Of a stretch of DNA of 64,000 bases, positions 1-12,189 are shown piece by piece (the stretch's first letter is position 1; the number at the start of each line of letters is the position of its first letter). The stretch comes from Codonopsis lanceolata. Taxonomy: Eukaryota; Streptophyta; Magnoliopsida; Asterales; Campanulaceae. The notes below the pieces were generated by a model, which was not told where the DNA came from, did no database searches, and saw only the letters and a list, made by a program, of their open reading frames with translations. Location: positions 13,003,828 through 13,067,827 of the forward strand of contig CM028378.1 in the NCBI GenBank assembly GCA_013146195.2. Reading direction: 5' to 3'. Both the position numbers and the translations under genes were made by a program.

Positions 1-1150
1 ATCAGAATCAATGTCCGTGTAGTCTGGCTTCGTGCTTGTTGTAAACTTCTCGAAAAGGCCAACTTTCTCAGCTGTACCAATCAGAAAAGTGTTACAAGTG
101 GTTGCTCATAATTTTTCTGAAAGGCAACATGTAAAATGAGGAATGGTTCATAAAAGTTCAATATTTCCCCTGTTGTTATGACTCATAAAATAAGGTTGGA
201 TCTTAAAAGTGCTTTTTACAAGAATATTGAAAGTATAAATAAAACAGACATGTTTGCTTACAGAAACGTTCAAAGAGAAAACAAACCTCTCTTTGAAAAC
301 CTTTGAGGCTGTGAAGCAACTCCTTTTTCACTGCAAGTAATGCTTACATCGCTCTCCTTTTCAGCACTCCCTGTAATTTGCTGAAGATGTACAATTTTGT
401 CCAAGTTTATTGACCCTTCAACTTCATTAGATCGAAGTTCTGTATTTCCAATTTCTCTACACGTTTTTGTTTCTGAATGCAGGGGAAGATGTTCGGTTTT
501 AACTGCAATGGAGGGTGCCACTCTTGTGACGTCCGCTAAACTTATTTTAGACTGTTTGACATTCTTCTTCTGACAAATGGCAAGGACCAGAAGCCAAATT
601 ACGATCTCAAGAAAATAAAAACCGGAACATGAGTAATCATCAAACTTCATTCCTGATTATATTATTTTAAGCTGTAAGTGTAGAACTCGATATTATCTTG
701 TGACTTTATCGTATTTTCAGCAAGAACGTATCCCATGATCTGTAGATTGCTTTTGGTTGAAGTTCATAATAATTGAATTGAGTTCTGGATCAATGAAAGG
801 AAAATAACAACCAATCTTTTTTCATTACATTTTCACAAGCAGAAAAAACAAATTCAATTGAAGGATAATGCACAAACCAGAAGTTTAGCTGCATTGAGGC
901 AGTTACTATAGGATTTGTCACAAAGAACATTTGTTACATCCTTAAGTACTGCCCTCCTCTTTCGAGTAACAGGAGCATTGGTGTTCCTCTCATGCAAGGC
1001 AGGTCTTTTAGAATTATTACGCAAAACCCTCATCTGATCCTGCTGCTTTCCTACTTCTGGCACTGTAGATGACTTACATGCAGCAGCTCGAGCTCGTGTA
1101 AGTCGACTGGTAGGCTCTCCAGCAGTAGCAACCTTCATATTTTCTTTCAT
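1..1150 (-). CDS. CYCA2: A2-type cyclin, N-terminal part (gene continues beyond base 1)
   Basis: Three exons fit together on the minus strand: exon 1 at 1150-878 (91 codons), exon 2 at 569-287 and exon 3 from 71 to the window edge. Introns are GT-AG and the exon 2/3 junction splits one codon (G|CT). About 209 residues are visible. Residues 2-4 are a KEN box, and R66-N74 (RAVLKDVTN) is a canonical cyclin destruction box. The stretch SRLTRARAAA near residue 15 and the KRRAVLKDVTNV block are typical of plant A2 cyclins. Exon 3 ends in the DYTDIDSD block that precedes the cyclin box in this family; the cyclin box itself lies outside the window. A2 cyclins partner CDKs in S/G2 and early M phase and are removed by the APC/C. 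The start at 1150 is chosen because the KEN motif follows it directly, as in A2 relatives. An A3 cyclin is less likely given the KEN-plus-RARAAA layout. Confidence 0.85.
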
Positions 1151-2405
1151 CTTTCGACAAGCCTTGGAGAAGAGAAAACAAACCTTTCTAATTTGAAATA
1201 ATAATCATCATATCTGCAACAACATGAAATCCGAGTCACGGATACACCTGGGGAGTGGCAAATACGAGAAAGTATTCGAGATCACAGAAGCATGAAGTTG
1301 CTAAGAAATTAGTTAAGTTGGTGGTAAAGGTACGAAATTTAGAGCAAGACCCTAATGTCTGAAGTTTGCTCTCTGACATTTAAATTCAACGTATTCTTAT
1401 TATGGATTTTCTCAACATGATTGAAAATTCTTTCAGTTCCTTATTCATACATCTAGACTACGAAAGAAGATGTAGCCAGGACATTTAGTTCAAATACTAT
1501 CTCTAATATCTGGCTATCTACATCTCCATCCCAAGAAAGTACAAAACCCATTACATATCTTTTTGTACCCAGGATAAGATATCATTTCACACACAAATGA
1601 CACCATTCATAGGAAGTTTAATCATAATAAAAGGATGGGTTCATAAAGTTCAAACAAAACTCGAGGCCGCCTATGGCCTATCAACAGCACAAACACTGAG
1701 TTGAGTGTGCTGGTTATTAGATCCTAAACCAATTACTGTAGGCATGCCATTCACAGGAAGTCAGATAGATCAAAGTTAAGATTAATACCAAAAGATTCAT
1801 AATTGGGGAATGCCTGGGTGAAACCACAAAACATTGTAGGAAACAATGACACGAATTAAACTTGTTAAAAACACACGCACGCACGCACAATGCCATCAAT
1901 TAAGCATTATCAGAGTTTGAGTGAGAAATCTGAATCAAAATGTAACTGAGAGGACCCAGAACTTAGACAAGTCAAACTAGATAATTCATGATTCAGATAC
2001 GAAAAGTTAAATTATAAAACGAAATAAAATGGATTTAGGTAGTTGAAAAAAGAATTGCATGGATTATACATGATAAAAAATCAAAGAAGATGAGTAGCTC
2101 TTGCGTGTTTCTTCAAGACTGTCAACCCAACCCACATTAGATTCACCAGACTCAAAACAATTTCTTTCATTTCTAGTAAATCTTTCTTGGGGCCTCTATA
2201 GTGAAAAATATGAAACACACATTCAAAGAATCTCATTACCGTACTAATGTGGATATGGAAGTACCACCTCCGAACAAGCCCACACACAAGAAGCCCATCG
2301 AATTATAAATTAAAAAACAGAATAACACAAACCCTAATCGATCCGAAAATCAAAAAACAAGTAAACGAATTTCACAAACAGAGATCCAAATTCAAGAAGA
2401 TTAAC
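1151..2405 (-). other. Probable 5' leader intron of the cyclin gene
   Basis: No coding potential was found here on either strand. On the minus strand a donor-like ACAAAG|GTTAAT lies at 2406/2405 and an acceptor-like TCCAAG|GC at 1163/1162, twelve bases upstream of the cyclin ATG. That fits one long intron in the 5' untranslated region. Short ORFs in this stretch have no recognisable content. RNA reads across the junction would settle it. Confidence 0.35.
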
Positions 2406-2620
2406 CTTTGTCGAGTGTTCTCAGCTCAACGATGAGTAATAGTGGAAAAGGGGAAGGAAGGGAGGGGAGACAAGATGTAGAGAGAGAAAAATCAAGACAT
2501 GACAGTGAGCGGGATGAATGTTGAGTTCAAACTGGAGAAATTGAGAAAGAGTGAGAGAGCGCAAAATAAACTTTGAAAAAAGAAAATCAATTAAATTAAT
2601 ATAATAGAATAAAGTATTGT
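2406..2620 (-). promoter_or_regulatory. Putative 5' UTR exon and core promoter of the cyclin gene
   Basis: Read on the minus strand, this stretch lies just upstream of the putative leader-intron donor at 2406. It is rich in short purine/pyrimidine runs (GAGAGA and CTCTCTC tracts around 2455-2560) of the kind found in plant core promoters and leaders. No convincing TATA box or mitosis-specific MSA element could be picked out, so the transcription start is not placed. Confidence 0.25.
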
Positions 2621-3459
2621 TTCAACCCGAATAAATTTACAGAGATGGATCCCGAAGCTTGAGGGTTGACTCAATTGACTAAGACAGTTGGTTTGATTAG
2701 TTTGATTGAAACGTATATTTGGTAAAATGAGGATGATTAGCTGGATAAATTGCCCTTTCATTTGAATCGTATTTCTTGGTTGAGTATTTGAGAATTTGAG
2801 AATTGGAGGAGTAGTTGGTAATTTTAGACGGTCATGTTAAATTTGTTGAGGGTGCAATCAAATATACACACATCCATAAATACAATCTGAGTAACGTTAC
2901 GTAGGAGTAAATAGTAATTGACATCTGCTGAAAGTAATTTCAAGACTCTTTGGCCTATAATGATTGGGTAAGTAAGAGGAATAGTGGTTCTTAGGGGATT
3001 TCTACTAAGCAGAGGATAAATAATGGTAATTTTTATTTTTATGTTCGCTCGCTCGAAATGTTAAGTGAAGCGCAAATGGCATGCCCAGCACATTAATTAT
3101 GATAGGCTAAATTAATATATATACATTGTACACCCGCCCTTCCAATCGTCACCCCCCCACTCCCAAATTGCAAAGCAAAGCATGGAATGTCATTCTATGA
3201 TTCTGTACCTTTAAATGAAACCTAACATCACTCCCAGATTACTCCATTTTTATGACTCTGTAAATATCCGTCCCTATTACACTATAAATGGATTCATAGT
3301 AGTTTTGTGGCGGTGACATCTGACATTCTATGACTTGTGTGTTTGTCTATTGGGCTTCATCGAAATAAAAAATCGAACCATAAAATAGAAGATTGAATTG
3401 AGTGTTACAACAACAAAAATACATAATTGACACAAGAGATGAGCAAACATACACACGCG

Positions 3460-3541
<82 letters not shown>

Positions 3542-4487
3542 AGTTGTAACTTTTGATAATTTTTTATAAAAGAAAATTATTTTTTTTGTAATTTTTGTAT
3601 TTATTTGATAAGTGATTAATGAGTAAATGGCCATGGTACGCCCATTTAAATTATATATATCTTCATATTATTAACTTACTTGCTGCCTATTTCAACCCGC
3701 CATTCTGGCATTTCATATCCGCCATTTCGTTTGACACCTCTACTAAGTAGTAGGCCTTACAATTTAGAGGAGATGGAGAATAATATTCCGTATTGGAAGA
3801 AGCAAAGAGGAAGGTGGAAGGGGTGTGACTTGTGAGTGCACTAAGTAATACTCCACCACGTAGAACAGTGTTTTGAAGTTTTTGAATAAGAAACAAGTTT
3901 GAAATTAGGACTTAGGAGTACTAGTGATTATCACGTGATTTGTCAGCCTTTATGAATTGACACGTAAAATAACTCCTTTCAAAAGCAAGCAATGGACCAC
4001 TCAAGTCAAAAGTTAAAAGGAGGAGCGACCATTACCAATAAATAATACGTAAAAAAATTTAAATTCTTACAGTAACTTGTATTGTGGAGTATGCGTATCT
4101 AATTCGTTTAAACTTTAATTGCAAACAAGAAGTGATTTTTCTTTAATCTTTAGTCTCTTCTCTTCGCTATACAAACACTTTTATATTTAAATAAATAATC
4201 AAATTAATTAGTATTAAATTATGTATTGAACTATTGGGTTATAGTCACTTTAAATAATTAAATGGTGAATTGGTTAGAAAATACTATATTTATTTATTAT
4301 TGAGTAGGCCTCATGTAATACCGTCTTACGCATCTTAGTTTTGTAAGACGGATTTCTTACAACTCAACCCACCAGCATATTGTGGATCGGATACTCAGGT
4401 AATGAAGATCTGTTTTACAAAAAATATATGTAATACTTTTTTACAAAACTTTTTACATATTTATTAGAATAAAATCTAATAGTAATT
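2621..4487. other. AT-rich intergenic DNA between the cyclin gene and Copia-1
   Basis: No gene is seen. The stretch is AT-rich and includes a compound microsatellite (listed separately). Around 4318-4365 there is a short inverted pair built on GTCTTAC/GTAAGAC, a motif that recurs near 57.36 kb and looks like the debris of a small inverted-repeat element. Short ORFs here are low-complexity or shadows. Confidence 0.5.
3451..3538. repeat. Compound microsatellite (CG/CA)n-(TA)n
   Basis: Alternating purine-pyrimidine dinucleotides run in three blocks: CG repeats, then CA repeats, then about 20 TA repeats. The 95-codon ORF that crosses it on the minus strand (IYIYIY / VCVCVC) is an artefact of the repeat. 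Confidence 0.97.
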
Positions 4488-4780
4488 TGTTGAAGAATGA
4501 AACTGAAGAATTAAAAAGATAGAGAGAGGTTCATCTCCATTACAGTAGGCATTCGTAATTCATCTATCTCTCACTTTCTGGATGATTCGTAACTGCCTAT
4601 TTATTACATCGACTTAAGAGCCTAACAACCAACAAAGCTAACTACACAACTCATCCTTTATCTTCCATAATTTTACACTCGACACCCTTGAAGCTTGGTA
4701 TGCCCTTGTTGTGTTTCTCAGTTGAACACTTTACCTCCCTTGTACTAGAGTTCTGATCAATTGCATCCTTGACTATATCA
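4488..4780 (-). repeat. Copia-1 3' LTR
   Basis: This 293-bp repeat matches 9421-9713 with four substitutions. It begins TG and ends CA, and the inner edge abuts the polypurine tract. Confidence 0.97.
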
Positions 4781-7700
4781 CCCCCCCCCCTCAAGTTGAG
4801 AGGGGAGAACAAGTTCAACACACGAAACTTGGAAAGTAGATGATGAAGCTGAGATAGAGGCAGGGCTTTAGTGAACACATCAGCCAGTTGATCACATGTG
4901 GGAACATGAGCAGTAGCAATTAACCCTTGAGTTATCTTTTCCCTGATAATATGACAATCAATCTCGATATGTTTAGCCCTCTCATGATATACTGGATTAG
5001 CTGCAATATGCAGGGCAGCTTTATTATCACAGTATAATGAAATAGGAAGAGGAGGGGAAATATGAAACTCCTGGAGAAGAGCATGCAGCCAAGTTAATTC
5101 ACAACAGGTAGAGGCCATTGCTCTATATTCTGATTCTGCAGAGGATTTGGATACTGTAGGTTGTTTCTTGCTTTTCCAAGAAACAAGAACAGACCCTAAG
5201 AATACACAGAAACCAGTGACAGATCGTCTGGTTGTAAGGCACCCTGCCCATTCTGCATCACAATAAGCAGATAGAGTAGTAGTAGAGTTGGGAAGGGAAG
5301 AAACGGACCTTGGGGGCGAGCTTGAAACCTAACCAACTTAAGTCTTTGCATTCGAGGTGGGGTTGTCTTGGTTGGTAGCCGACTCGAGAACATGGGTGAG
5401 TAAGAGATATCTGGCCTAGTGATTGTAAGATATAGTAACCTACCAACCAGTCTTCTATACCTGTCAGGATTGGAGAGCAAGCTACCATCATCAACAGATA
5501 AAGCATGGTTCTGGGAAATAGGTAGAGGGGAAGGTTTGGCATTTGTAAGACAGGTCTCTGTGATGATGCCCAGTAAGTACTTCCTCTGGTGTAAACATAT
5601 CCCAGAAGAGTTCTAGCTATTTCAAGACCCAAAAAGTACTTAAGCTCTCCCAGATCTTTTATAGAGAAGGCAGCATGAAGTTGGGACTTTAGAGCTGAAA
5701 TGACCTTAGAACAAGAACATGTAATAATTATATCATCCACATACACCAGAAGAGTTGTGAATGATGTAGGGGTATGTTGGGTGAAGAGAGTATGGTCATT
5801 GACAGATTGCAAAAAGCCAAAGGATTTGAGAGCTGTGGACAGTTTGGAAAACCATTGTCTTGGAGCCTGCTTTAATCCATATAGAGACTTAACTAGCCTG
5901 CACACAAGATTAGGACTGGAAGAAGGAGGACATTAGCCTGGTGGAAGACTCATAAAAACCTCCTCACTAAGCTCTCCATGCAAAAAGGCATTAGACACAT
6001 CCATCTGCAACAAGGGCCAGTTGTTGACAACAGCCACTGTCAGAAGAATCCTTACTGTGGTCATTTTTGCAACTGGAGCAAATGTGTCAAAATAGTCAAG
6101 GCCCTCTGTCTGAGTGAATCCTTTAGCCACTAATCTGGCTTTATACTTGTCAATGGAACCATCCTGCTTATGCTTAATTTTGAAGATCCACTTACATCCT
6201 ACAACCTTCTTACCTTCAGGTAAAACTTGGAGAGTCCAGGTCTTATTCCTCTCTAAGGCTTCCAATTCTTGAGTCATAGCCTGACACCAATGAGGGGACT
6301 AAACAGCCTGGGCATAGGTTCTAGGCTCATAGATACTATCAATATTTGCAATGAAAGATTGATAATGAGGTAAAAGATGAGAGTAATCAATTGAATTGTG
6401 AACAGGATATGGAAAGTACCTTTGAACACAAGGACCATTGGATGCTGGTATGTTGAATGGCAGATTAGTATAGTCTTTATACTTCACAGGGATTGATCTC
6501 TGTCTGACAAGCCTAGGAGAAGGAACATTTTGATCAAGAGAAGAAGGAAGATTGACAGGAGCAGAAGGAGAGGCTGAAGAAGAACCAGAAGAAGAGGAAT
6601 TTACTAGAGAGGAAGTATCAGGAGACACAGGAACCTGAGAAGGAATACCATCCTCCACATGTAGATCATGAAAAGTTGGAAAAAGATTAGGAGTGGATGA
6701 AAGGACAGAGGATGTAGAGTAAGGAAAACATTGTTCATAGAATTGAACATCTCTACTGTAGAAAATCTGCTTAGTAGCCAAATCATACAACTTATAAGCT
6801 TTCTTGCCATTAGGATAGCCCAAAAACAGACATTTTCTGGCCCTGGGGCCAAACTTATCCCTATTGTGAGGTAGAGTGGAGGCAAAGCACAAACATCCAA
6901 AGACTCTGAGATGATTGAAAGAGGATTTGTGTCCTAAGAGAACTTCATAAGGTGTTCTGAACTGCAGGATAGAACTGGGAGATCTATTAATCAGATATAT
7001 GGCAATGAGTAAGCAATCTCCCCAAAAAGAAATAGGAAGATTGGCTTGAAACCTCAGTGCCCTAGAGAGTTCAAGTAAGTGTCTATGCTTCCTCTCAGCT
7101 CTCCCATTCTGCTGAGGGGTATCAATACAAGTGTTTTGCTGTACAATACCTAGTGGTTCAAGAATAGCATAAACAGAAGCACTGAAGAATTCAGTACCAT
7201 TATCAGACCTAATCTCCTTGACAGTAGCACCAAACTGAGTTTTAATCATGGTAAGAAAGTATTGAAGATAGACAGAAACTTGGTTTTTGGATTTAAGCAG
7301 AAAGGTCCAGGTAGTCCTGGAATGATCTTCTACTATTGTTAAAAAAGAATTATGACCATTATAGGTAGAGTGTCTATAAGATCCCCAAACATCACAATGA
7401 AGAAGAGAAAAAGGTATTTCAGAATGTGAAGAACTCAAAGGAAATGGCTGTTTGGTTTGTCTGGCAAAGTGGCAGATGTCACAAGGAGATACAGCATTCA
7501 AATCATTAACAGTACAGATATTTAAGTGCTTAAGAGAGGAAACAAGTATGCGACCAAATCTTAAATGCCATAGATGTATTTCTTTATTGAAAGCAGTAGA
7601 AGCAGAGCATGAAATCAAAGAGTTTTGCACTGTACTTTTACAAACATCAGAATACAAACTGGAAAAAGAAGAACTAAAACCAGCCTTGGCAGAACAGTTC

Positions 7701-9319
7701 CTTGTGACCAAAGTCCTATATAATCCTCCTATCAATCTACCAATCTCCTTGGTTGCCTTGTGTGCAAGGTCCTGCAAGAAGCAAGAGGTAGAAGAAAAAA
7801 TAAGATTACACTGACTATCACTAGCAAGTTTACTTCCTGATAGGAGATTATATTTGAAAGAAGAAACAAACAGCACATCATGAAGAATGATGTATGGACC
7901 AAGAATGATAGTACCTTTGTGAGTTATCTTAGCAGTGTGACCATTGGGTAGATGTATGGAAGAATTAGTGCATACAGGATTAACAAGAACACTAAAATTG
8001 TTGGTAATATGATTGGTTGCCCCAGTGTCTATAATCCATTCAGTAGTGTTTGAGCTATGACTAGTAGAAACCTTAGAAGGTACAAAACTGGTACAATAAG
8101 TAAATTTACTTGAGAGATGAGACTCAGGATTATCTGGCATGGCTCCAGCACATGACAAGAGATTCAACAACTGTGTGTATTGAGCTGAAGTTAAACCTGA
8201 CAGAGTAGACTTACCATCTGCATACACTTCATCTGCAATTTTGTCCTCTTTACAAACAGCATTTGCAGCCATTCCTCTTACCTTGTTCTTTGGCATCCTG
8301 CTCAAATCAGGTTTGGTACCATACAACTTGTGCCAATCAGGATAACCATGCAAATAAAAACATCTCTCCTTGGTGTGTGAGTCTCCATGGCAAAATTCAC
8401 ACCAGAATTTACCTTTCTGAGTAGATGTATTGACAGATCCAGACTTATTCCTGTAGTTCTTATTACTATTTCTCCCATTAACAGAGTATCCAGTCTCAGT
8501 AGCCTTGCTCATCAAAACAGTAGACATTTCGTTGACATTAACACCACCTCCAGTGCTACACTTTCTCTGTGATTCTTCTTGAATTAAGAGATTTTCTGCC
8601 TTGCTTAGACTAGGTAGAGGAGTAATCATTATAAGTTGACCTCTAGTGGTGGTGAATGTGTCATTGAGTCCCATAAGAAATTGAAACAATTTTTGTTCGT
8701 GTTCATATGTCTCTTGTTTTCGTATTGCACCACAGTGACAGTTTAGATCACAAACACATTTAGGTCTATTGTTCAGGCTAGACAATTCATCCCAGAGACT
8801 CCTAAATTTAGTAAAATAGGCAGATATAGATTGATTTCCTTGATGACATTCAGCCAAAAGTTTTCTCACTTGGAAGGTTTTAGGAGCATTATTTTGAGAA
8901 AACCTAGCATCAAGATCCTCCCAAATATCCTTGGCTGTAGAGAAATACACTATACTAGACTTAATATCTGGTGATACCACATTTAATAACCAGGCTATAA
9001 CCATGTTATTGCATCTATTCCACTGATCTAGGTATTTGGATGTCGGAAGAGGTTTTTTATTTCTTCCATTGACTAGGCCCAACTTATTCTTGGCCGTGAG
9101 TGCAATCACAACAAACAACTTCCACTGATTGAAGTTAACAGAATCAAACAGAATTTGAGTGACAAGAACCATACCAGGATGATCATTAGGATGGAGAAAC
9201 AAAGGATGGGAGGAATGAAGTTAAAGAGTAGAGATATCCAAATCATACTCATCTACAGTTTCATCGTCTTCCTCATGAGCAGAATCTTCAGTATCTTCAC
9301 TAGTGTCGCTCTTCGCCAT
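4651..9319 (-). pseudogene. Copia-1 gag-pol polyprotein, disrupted
   Basis: The best start is the ATG at 9319, opening an acidic N-terminus. The reading is then broken by an in-frame TAA at 9223-9221. Downstream comes a 967-codon stretch with, in order: the copia gag domain (HPNDHPG), a CCHC-type knuckle (CEFCHGDSHTKERC), aspartic protease (WIIDTGATNHIT), the integrase zinc motif and core (DVWGSYR; RSDNGTEF), and the integrase tail. Further in-frame stops lie at 6301-6299 and 5935-5933. Reverse transcriptase follows (MDVSNAFLHG; YGLKQAPRQWF; LLVYVDDII), then a one-base frameshift near 5616. About 5300-5400 is scrambled, apparently with residues lost between RT and RNase H. RNase H resumes with YCDAEWAG, SAESEYRAM and HIEIDCH. 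Known for the family: one uninterrupted polyprotein of about 1,300-1,450 aa. Confidence 0.93.
4781..4793 (-). other. Copia-1 polypurine tract
   Basis: On the minus strand the sequence next to the 3' LTR reads TTGAG followed by ten G residues. This primes plus-strand DNA synthesis in LTR retrotransposons. An equivalent tract is found in Copia-2. Confidence 0.85.
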
Positions 9320-9408
9320 AGTTGAAGAATCGAACCTTGAATTCTTATTTGACACAGCTTTTGGAAATCAATTTTGGACAGCGGAAGAGAAATAGGATCA
9401 GAATCGAT

Positions 9409-9420
9409 GCTCTGATACCA
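9409..9420 (-). other. Copia-1 primer binding site (initiator tRNA-Met type)
   Basis: Immediately inside the 5' LTR the minus strand reads TGGTATCAGAGC, the complement of the 3' end of plant initiator tRNA-Met and the usual priming site of plant copia elements. Confidence 0.93.
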
Positions 9421-9713
9421 TGTTGAAGAATGAAACTGAAGAATTAGAAAGATAGAGAGAGGTTCATCTCCATTACAGTAGGCATTCGTAATTCATCTAT
9501 CTCTCACTTTCTGGATGATTCGTAACTGCCTATTTATTACATCGACTTAAGAGCCTAACAACCAACAAAGCTAACTACACAACTCATCCTTTATCTTCCA
9601 TAATTTTACACTCGACACCCTTGAAGCTTGGTATGCCCTTGTTGTGTTTCTCAGTTGAACACTTTACCTCCCTTGTACTCGAGTTCTGATCAGTTGCATC
9701 CTTGACTTTATCA
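9421..9713 (-). repeat. Copia-1 5' LTR
   Basis: This 293-bp partner of 4488-4780 should contain the element's promoter. It is followed on the right by the TAATT duplication. Confidence 0.97.
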
Positions 9714-9965
9714 TAATTTAATTAATTAGTTGGATCAGATCGACGACTATCCTTGTTTTGAGGTTAGTTATAAATGTTTGATGCAGACAATTGAAGAATG
9801 GGAAATTAAGGAAGGTCATTGGTGTTTAAAAGAGTACAACTATTTGTGGTTTTGTAAACTAAAGTTGAAGAGAAGACAAATACGTCTGGGGATGGATTAC
9901 GATCCATTGAATTCAATAGAGGGTCATGTTCACCCAAACACAAATTATTTGACTACTAGTCTTTG

Positions 9966-9988
9966 TGCCCGTGTTCATGGCACGGTGC
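9966..9988 (-). other. Helitron 3'-terminal hairpin
   Basis: The stem CCGTG/CACGG has a short loop and lies about ten bases before the CTAG terminus. Helitrons use such a hairpin as the termination signal for rolling-circle transfer. Confidence 0.7.
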
Positions 9989-10149
9989 GAGTAGGGGAGG
10001 ATGTCAGTATTGGAGGGTGTCAATATTTAAATAAATCAATATATGTTTTAATTATGTTTCAAAAAAATCTAAAATAACAAATTGAAAATGAAGACCTCTC
10101 AGTTATCAATTAAGACATTATGATCATTCAACAGTGGAGAAAAAAAATT

Positions 10150-10260
10150 AAAACTTTTATTTATAATTTTTTTAAGGAAACAGATACGGTACCTTGTTAG
10201 ATTTTATTTATTTGTAATTTTTTAAGGAAATAGAGGCGGTACCTTGTTAGATTTTGAGGA
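10150..10260. repeat. Short tandem duplication inside the Helitron
   Basis: Two copies, about 60 bp apart, share the phrases TTTTTTAAGGAAA and GGTACCTTGTTAGATTTT. They lie in the 3' part of the Helitron. Part of the same sequence is also seen in the related element at 54.5-55.0 kb. Confidence 0.6.
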
Positions 10261-10915
10261 GGGCAACTAGCTTTGCCCTCATACAATTAATAATCTTTCG
10301 TTAAAATACAATTTTTTTTAACACAGACACCAAGGGTATTAATTTTTTTAACTTTTTTTTAACCGTGTGACCTGTTTTATATTATAGATTTAGTGTAGAA
10401 GATAGACACTAAACAGTTAATGAAATAGATAATGTGGAAATGAATTAGCCCTCCCTAGATTGATTTTTATTGTTGCTTTATTTTTTTTCCAAAATGAAAT
10501 ATTTTTGATTTCAAAATAGTCTTTTTGTTTGTAACTCATCCAAAAAAATGTATACTTAAGCATTCACAAAGCATGATTTTTTGCATTGAGATGTATGAAG
10601 TATATTTTCCGATTAAACGGTTGGAATTTTTAAAAAGATTATCGCCCACAATTTTTTCCAACATGCTACCTCTCTACTTTAAAGTTTAGTAAATTTCAAC
10701 AACAAAAAAAAAGTTTAATCAAGCTAACAAAAAAATAATCAATGTGATACTTTTTTTTAGGACAGATGGATTGTATTTTTTAAATTTTATGATAATTGAC
10801 TAAATTTGAATGTATGTCGGATGAATTACCCCAAAACTTATATTAGTCCACTATTTCATAAAAAGAGTCAATTTTTTTACTTTGAATATCAATTTGACCA
10901 TTTTTTGAATTGGTG
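10261..10915. other. Non-coding 3' portion of the Helitron
   Basis: AT-rich sequence with many A and T runs and no recognisable gene on either strand. It separates the Helitron's terminal repeat region from the captured phosphorylase exon. Confidence 0.5.
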
Positions 10916-11999
10916 TTTCACATTCCCGCCAGATCTCCTCTCAAAACGTGTAATGATATCTTGGAGGGAAGCTGAGCATAAAGTATATTGTTGCTTCAAC
11001 CGAAGGATCTTTCCCTCCATCGAATTCATCCCCAGGATATAATATATAGCAAATCTGAAATCAAATGGAAGTCTTAGAATATTCTTGCTGCGTTTGCAAT
11101 GCCTATGAATAAAATGCCAACAACCTAGAAAGACCAATTGGATGAAAATAAATAAAGGATGGTAGCTGAGATTAGAATGACGCATAGACAAACTAACTGA
11201 TAAAAGTCTTATTTACTCCCTACTCATAAGAAACATCTTCATTTTCAATGTAACTTATGGAATGCTGCCCAAACATTTCTACACAAAATAGTGTAAGAAC
11301 CTAATTCCAATCTAGCCACAATGCAATTTCTATGTAATCTTATATAAGTGAAATAGGGTCCTGTCAGAGCTAGGAAATAAAACAGAACAGTGCAATATCC
11401 TAATTCAAAGTTTCTCGTGTTTCTGCACACTTATGGCCCCAATTACATCCTAGAAGTTATATTTCCATCTCAAATTGCTTCAAGGGTCTTAGGCAATGGG
11501 AAAGACCACTAATACTAATTGGATACTTTCTTGATGATAGAACCCTTCCTTTTTTCACTTAAGTGAAAGAGTGGGTAGTAATGGCACGGGTGTTATTTTT
11601 TTGGGGAGACAACATCCAGAATGTAGCCACAAATAGAACAAACACCTTTATTTTATCAGGTAGCACACAAACCTTTTCCGCATTTGCTTGGCTTTCACAG
11701 GCTTTAGTGTGGTCTCCAGCATTAAAAGCATCTAAATCGAAATCTGCCGACAGAACTTTAGTGGACCACAGTCGAAGGCTGATTGTTGTTTTAGTTTTAT
11801 ACCCATGTATTGGGACATCACTTGCAACTGCCTTTATATCTTCTCCCCCAATCCAGTGTCTCTTTCCATCCGACCCTGTAACAACTTTGCCATAAAATTT
11901 TATGGGATAAGAGACGTCATTTCTCACATTCTCCCTTGTATTCACTTGGAATTTCTTGGGCCTTTCGTATTTTTCAAACTGTATGTTTCTCAGGCCTAA
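10916..11999 (-). pseudogene. Captured alpha-glucan phosphorylase (cytosolic H-type) fragment
   Basis: Two exons of a starch/glucan phosphorylase are recognisable on the minus strand. The first (to about 11673) contains VSYPIKFYGKV, HWIGGEDIKAVASDVP and GYKTKTTISLRLWSTK. The second (11054 to about 10916) contains ICYILYPGDE, LRLKQQYTLCSASLQDI and TRFERRSGGNV. The intron between them (11672-11055) keeps its GT and AG, so genomic DNA was captured, not a processed RNA. The wording matches the cytosolic PHS2 class better than the plastid class. One extra base after GDEF shifts the frame, and neither the PLP-lysine region nor the rest of the roughly 840-residue enzyme is present. It cannot encode an active phosphorylase. 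Confidence 0.85.
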
Positions 12000-12009
12000 A
12001 TAGTAGTCG

Positions 12010-12160
12010 GCCAATTCAACTTCCGATTACAACTTCCTCTATTGTTCCAAGTCCCATTTTCAAAATGGGCTGGCGAGAATGTCCTAATCAAAGTCATTAC
12101 CCTTTCACAATCCTTGTAGTTGAGGGCAACTCGAAGTGACATTCTAATGGCAAATTGAGG
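12010..12160 (-). pseudogene. Captured trichome-birefringence-like (TBL/PMR5) fragment
   Basis: On the minus strand the peptide FAIRMSLRVALNYKDC followed by RTFSPAHFENGTWN and GSCNRK matches the C-terminal half of TBL proteins, which O-acetylate cell-wall polysaccharides in the Golgi. It lies directly upstream of, and in the same direction as, the phosphorylase fragment. The catalytic GDS and DxxH motifs are absent, so it is only a piece. Confidence 0.65.
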
Positions 12161-12189
12161 GCCTCGATCTAAATAGTGGGTTGACCAAA

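Larger units (their letters stand above)
4488..9713 (-). mobile_element. Copia-1: full-length Ty1/copia LTR retrotransposon
   Basis: The 5,226-bp element is bounded by two 293-bp LTRs (TGTTGAAG...TATCA) and by a perfect 5-bp target duplication, TAATT, at 4483-4487 and 9714-9718. It lies on the minus strand, with the 5' LTR at the right. Priming site, polypurine tract and the copia gene order gag, protease, integrase, RT, RNase H are all present. I count four mismatches between the LTRs, so insertion is fairly recent. Despite that, the polyprotein has several stops and a frameshift, so this copy is not autonomous. Confidence 0.97.

Noticed and set aside
3347..3634. 95-codon minus-strand ORF
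   Set aside because: It is created by CA and TA microsatellites and has no real protein content.
9730..10077. 115-codon plus-strand ORF just right of Copia-1
   Set aside because: It crosses the Helitron 3' boundary at 9956, so it joins two unrelated sequences. The left part has no recognised family.
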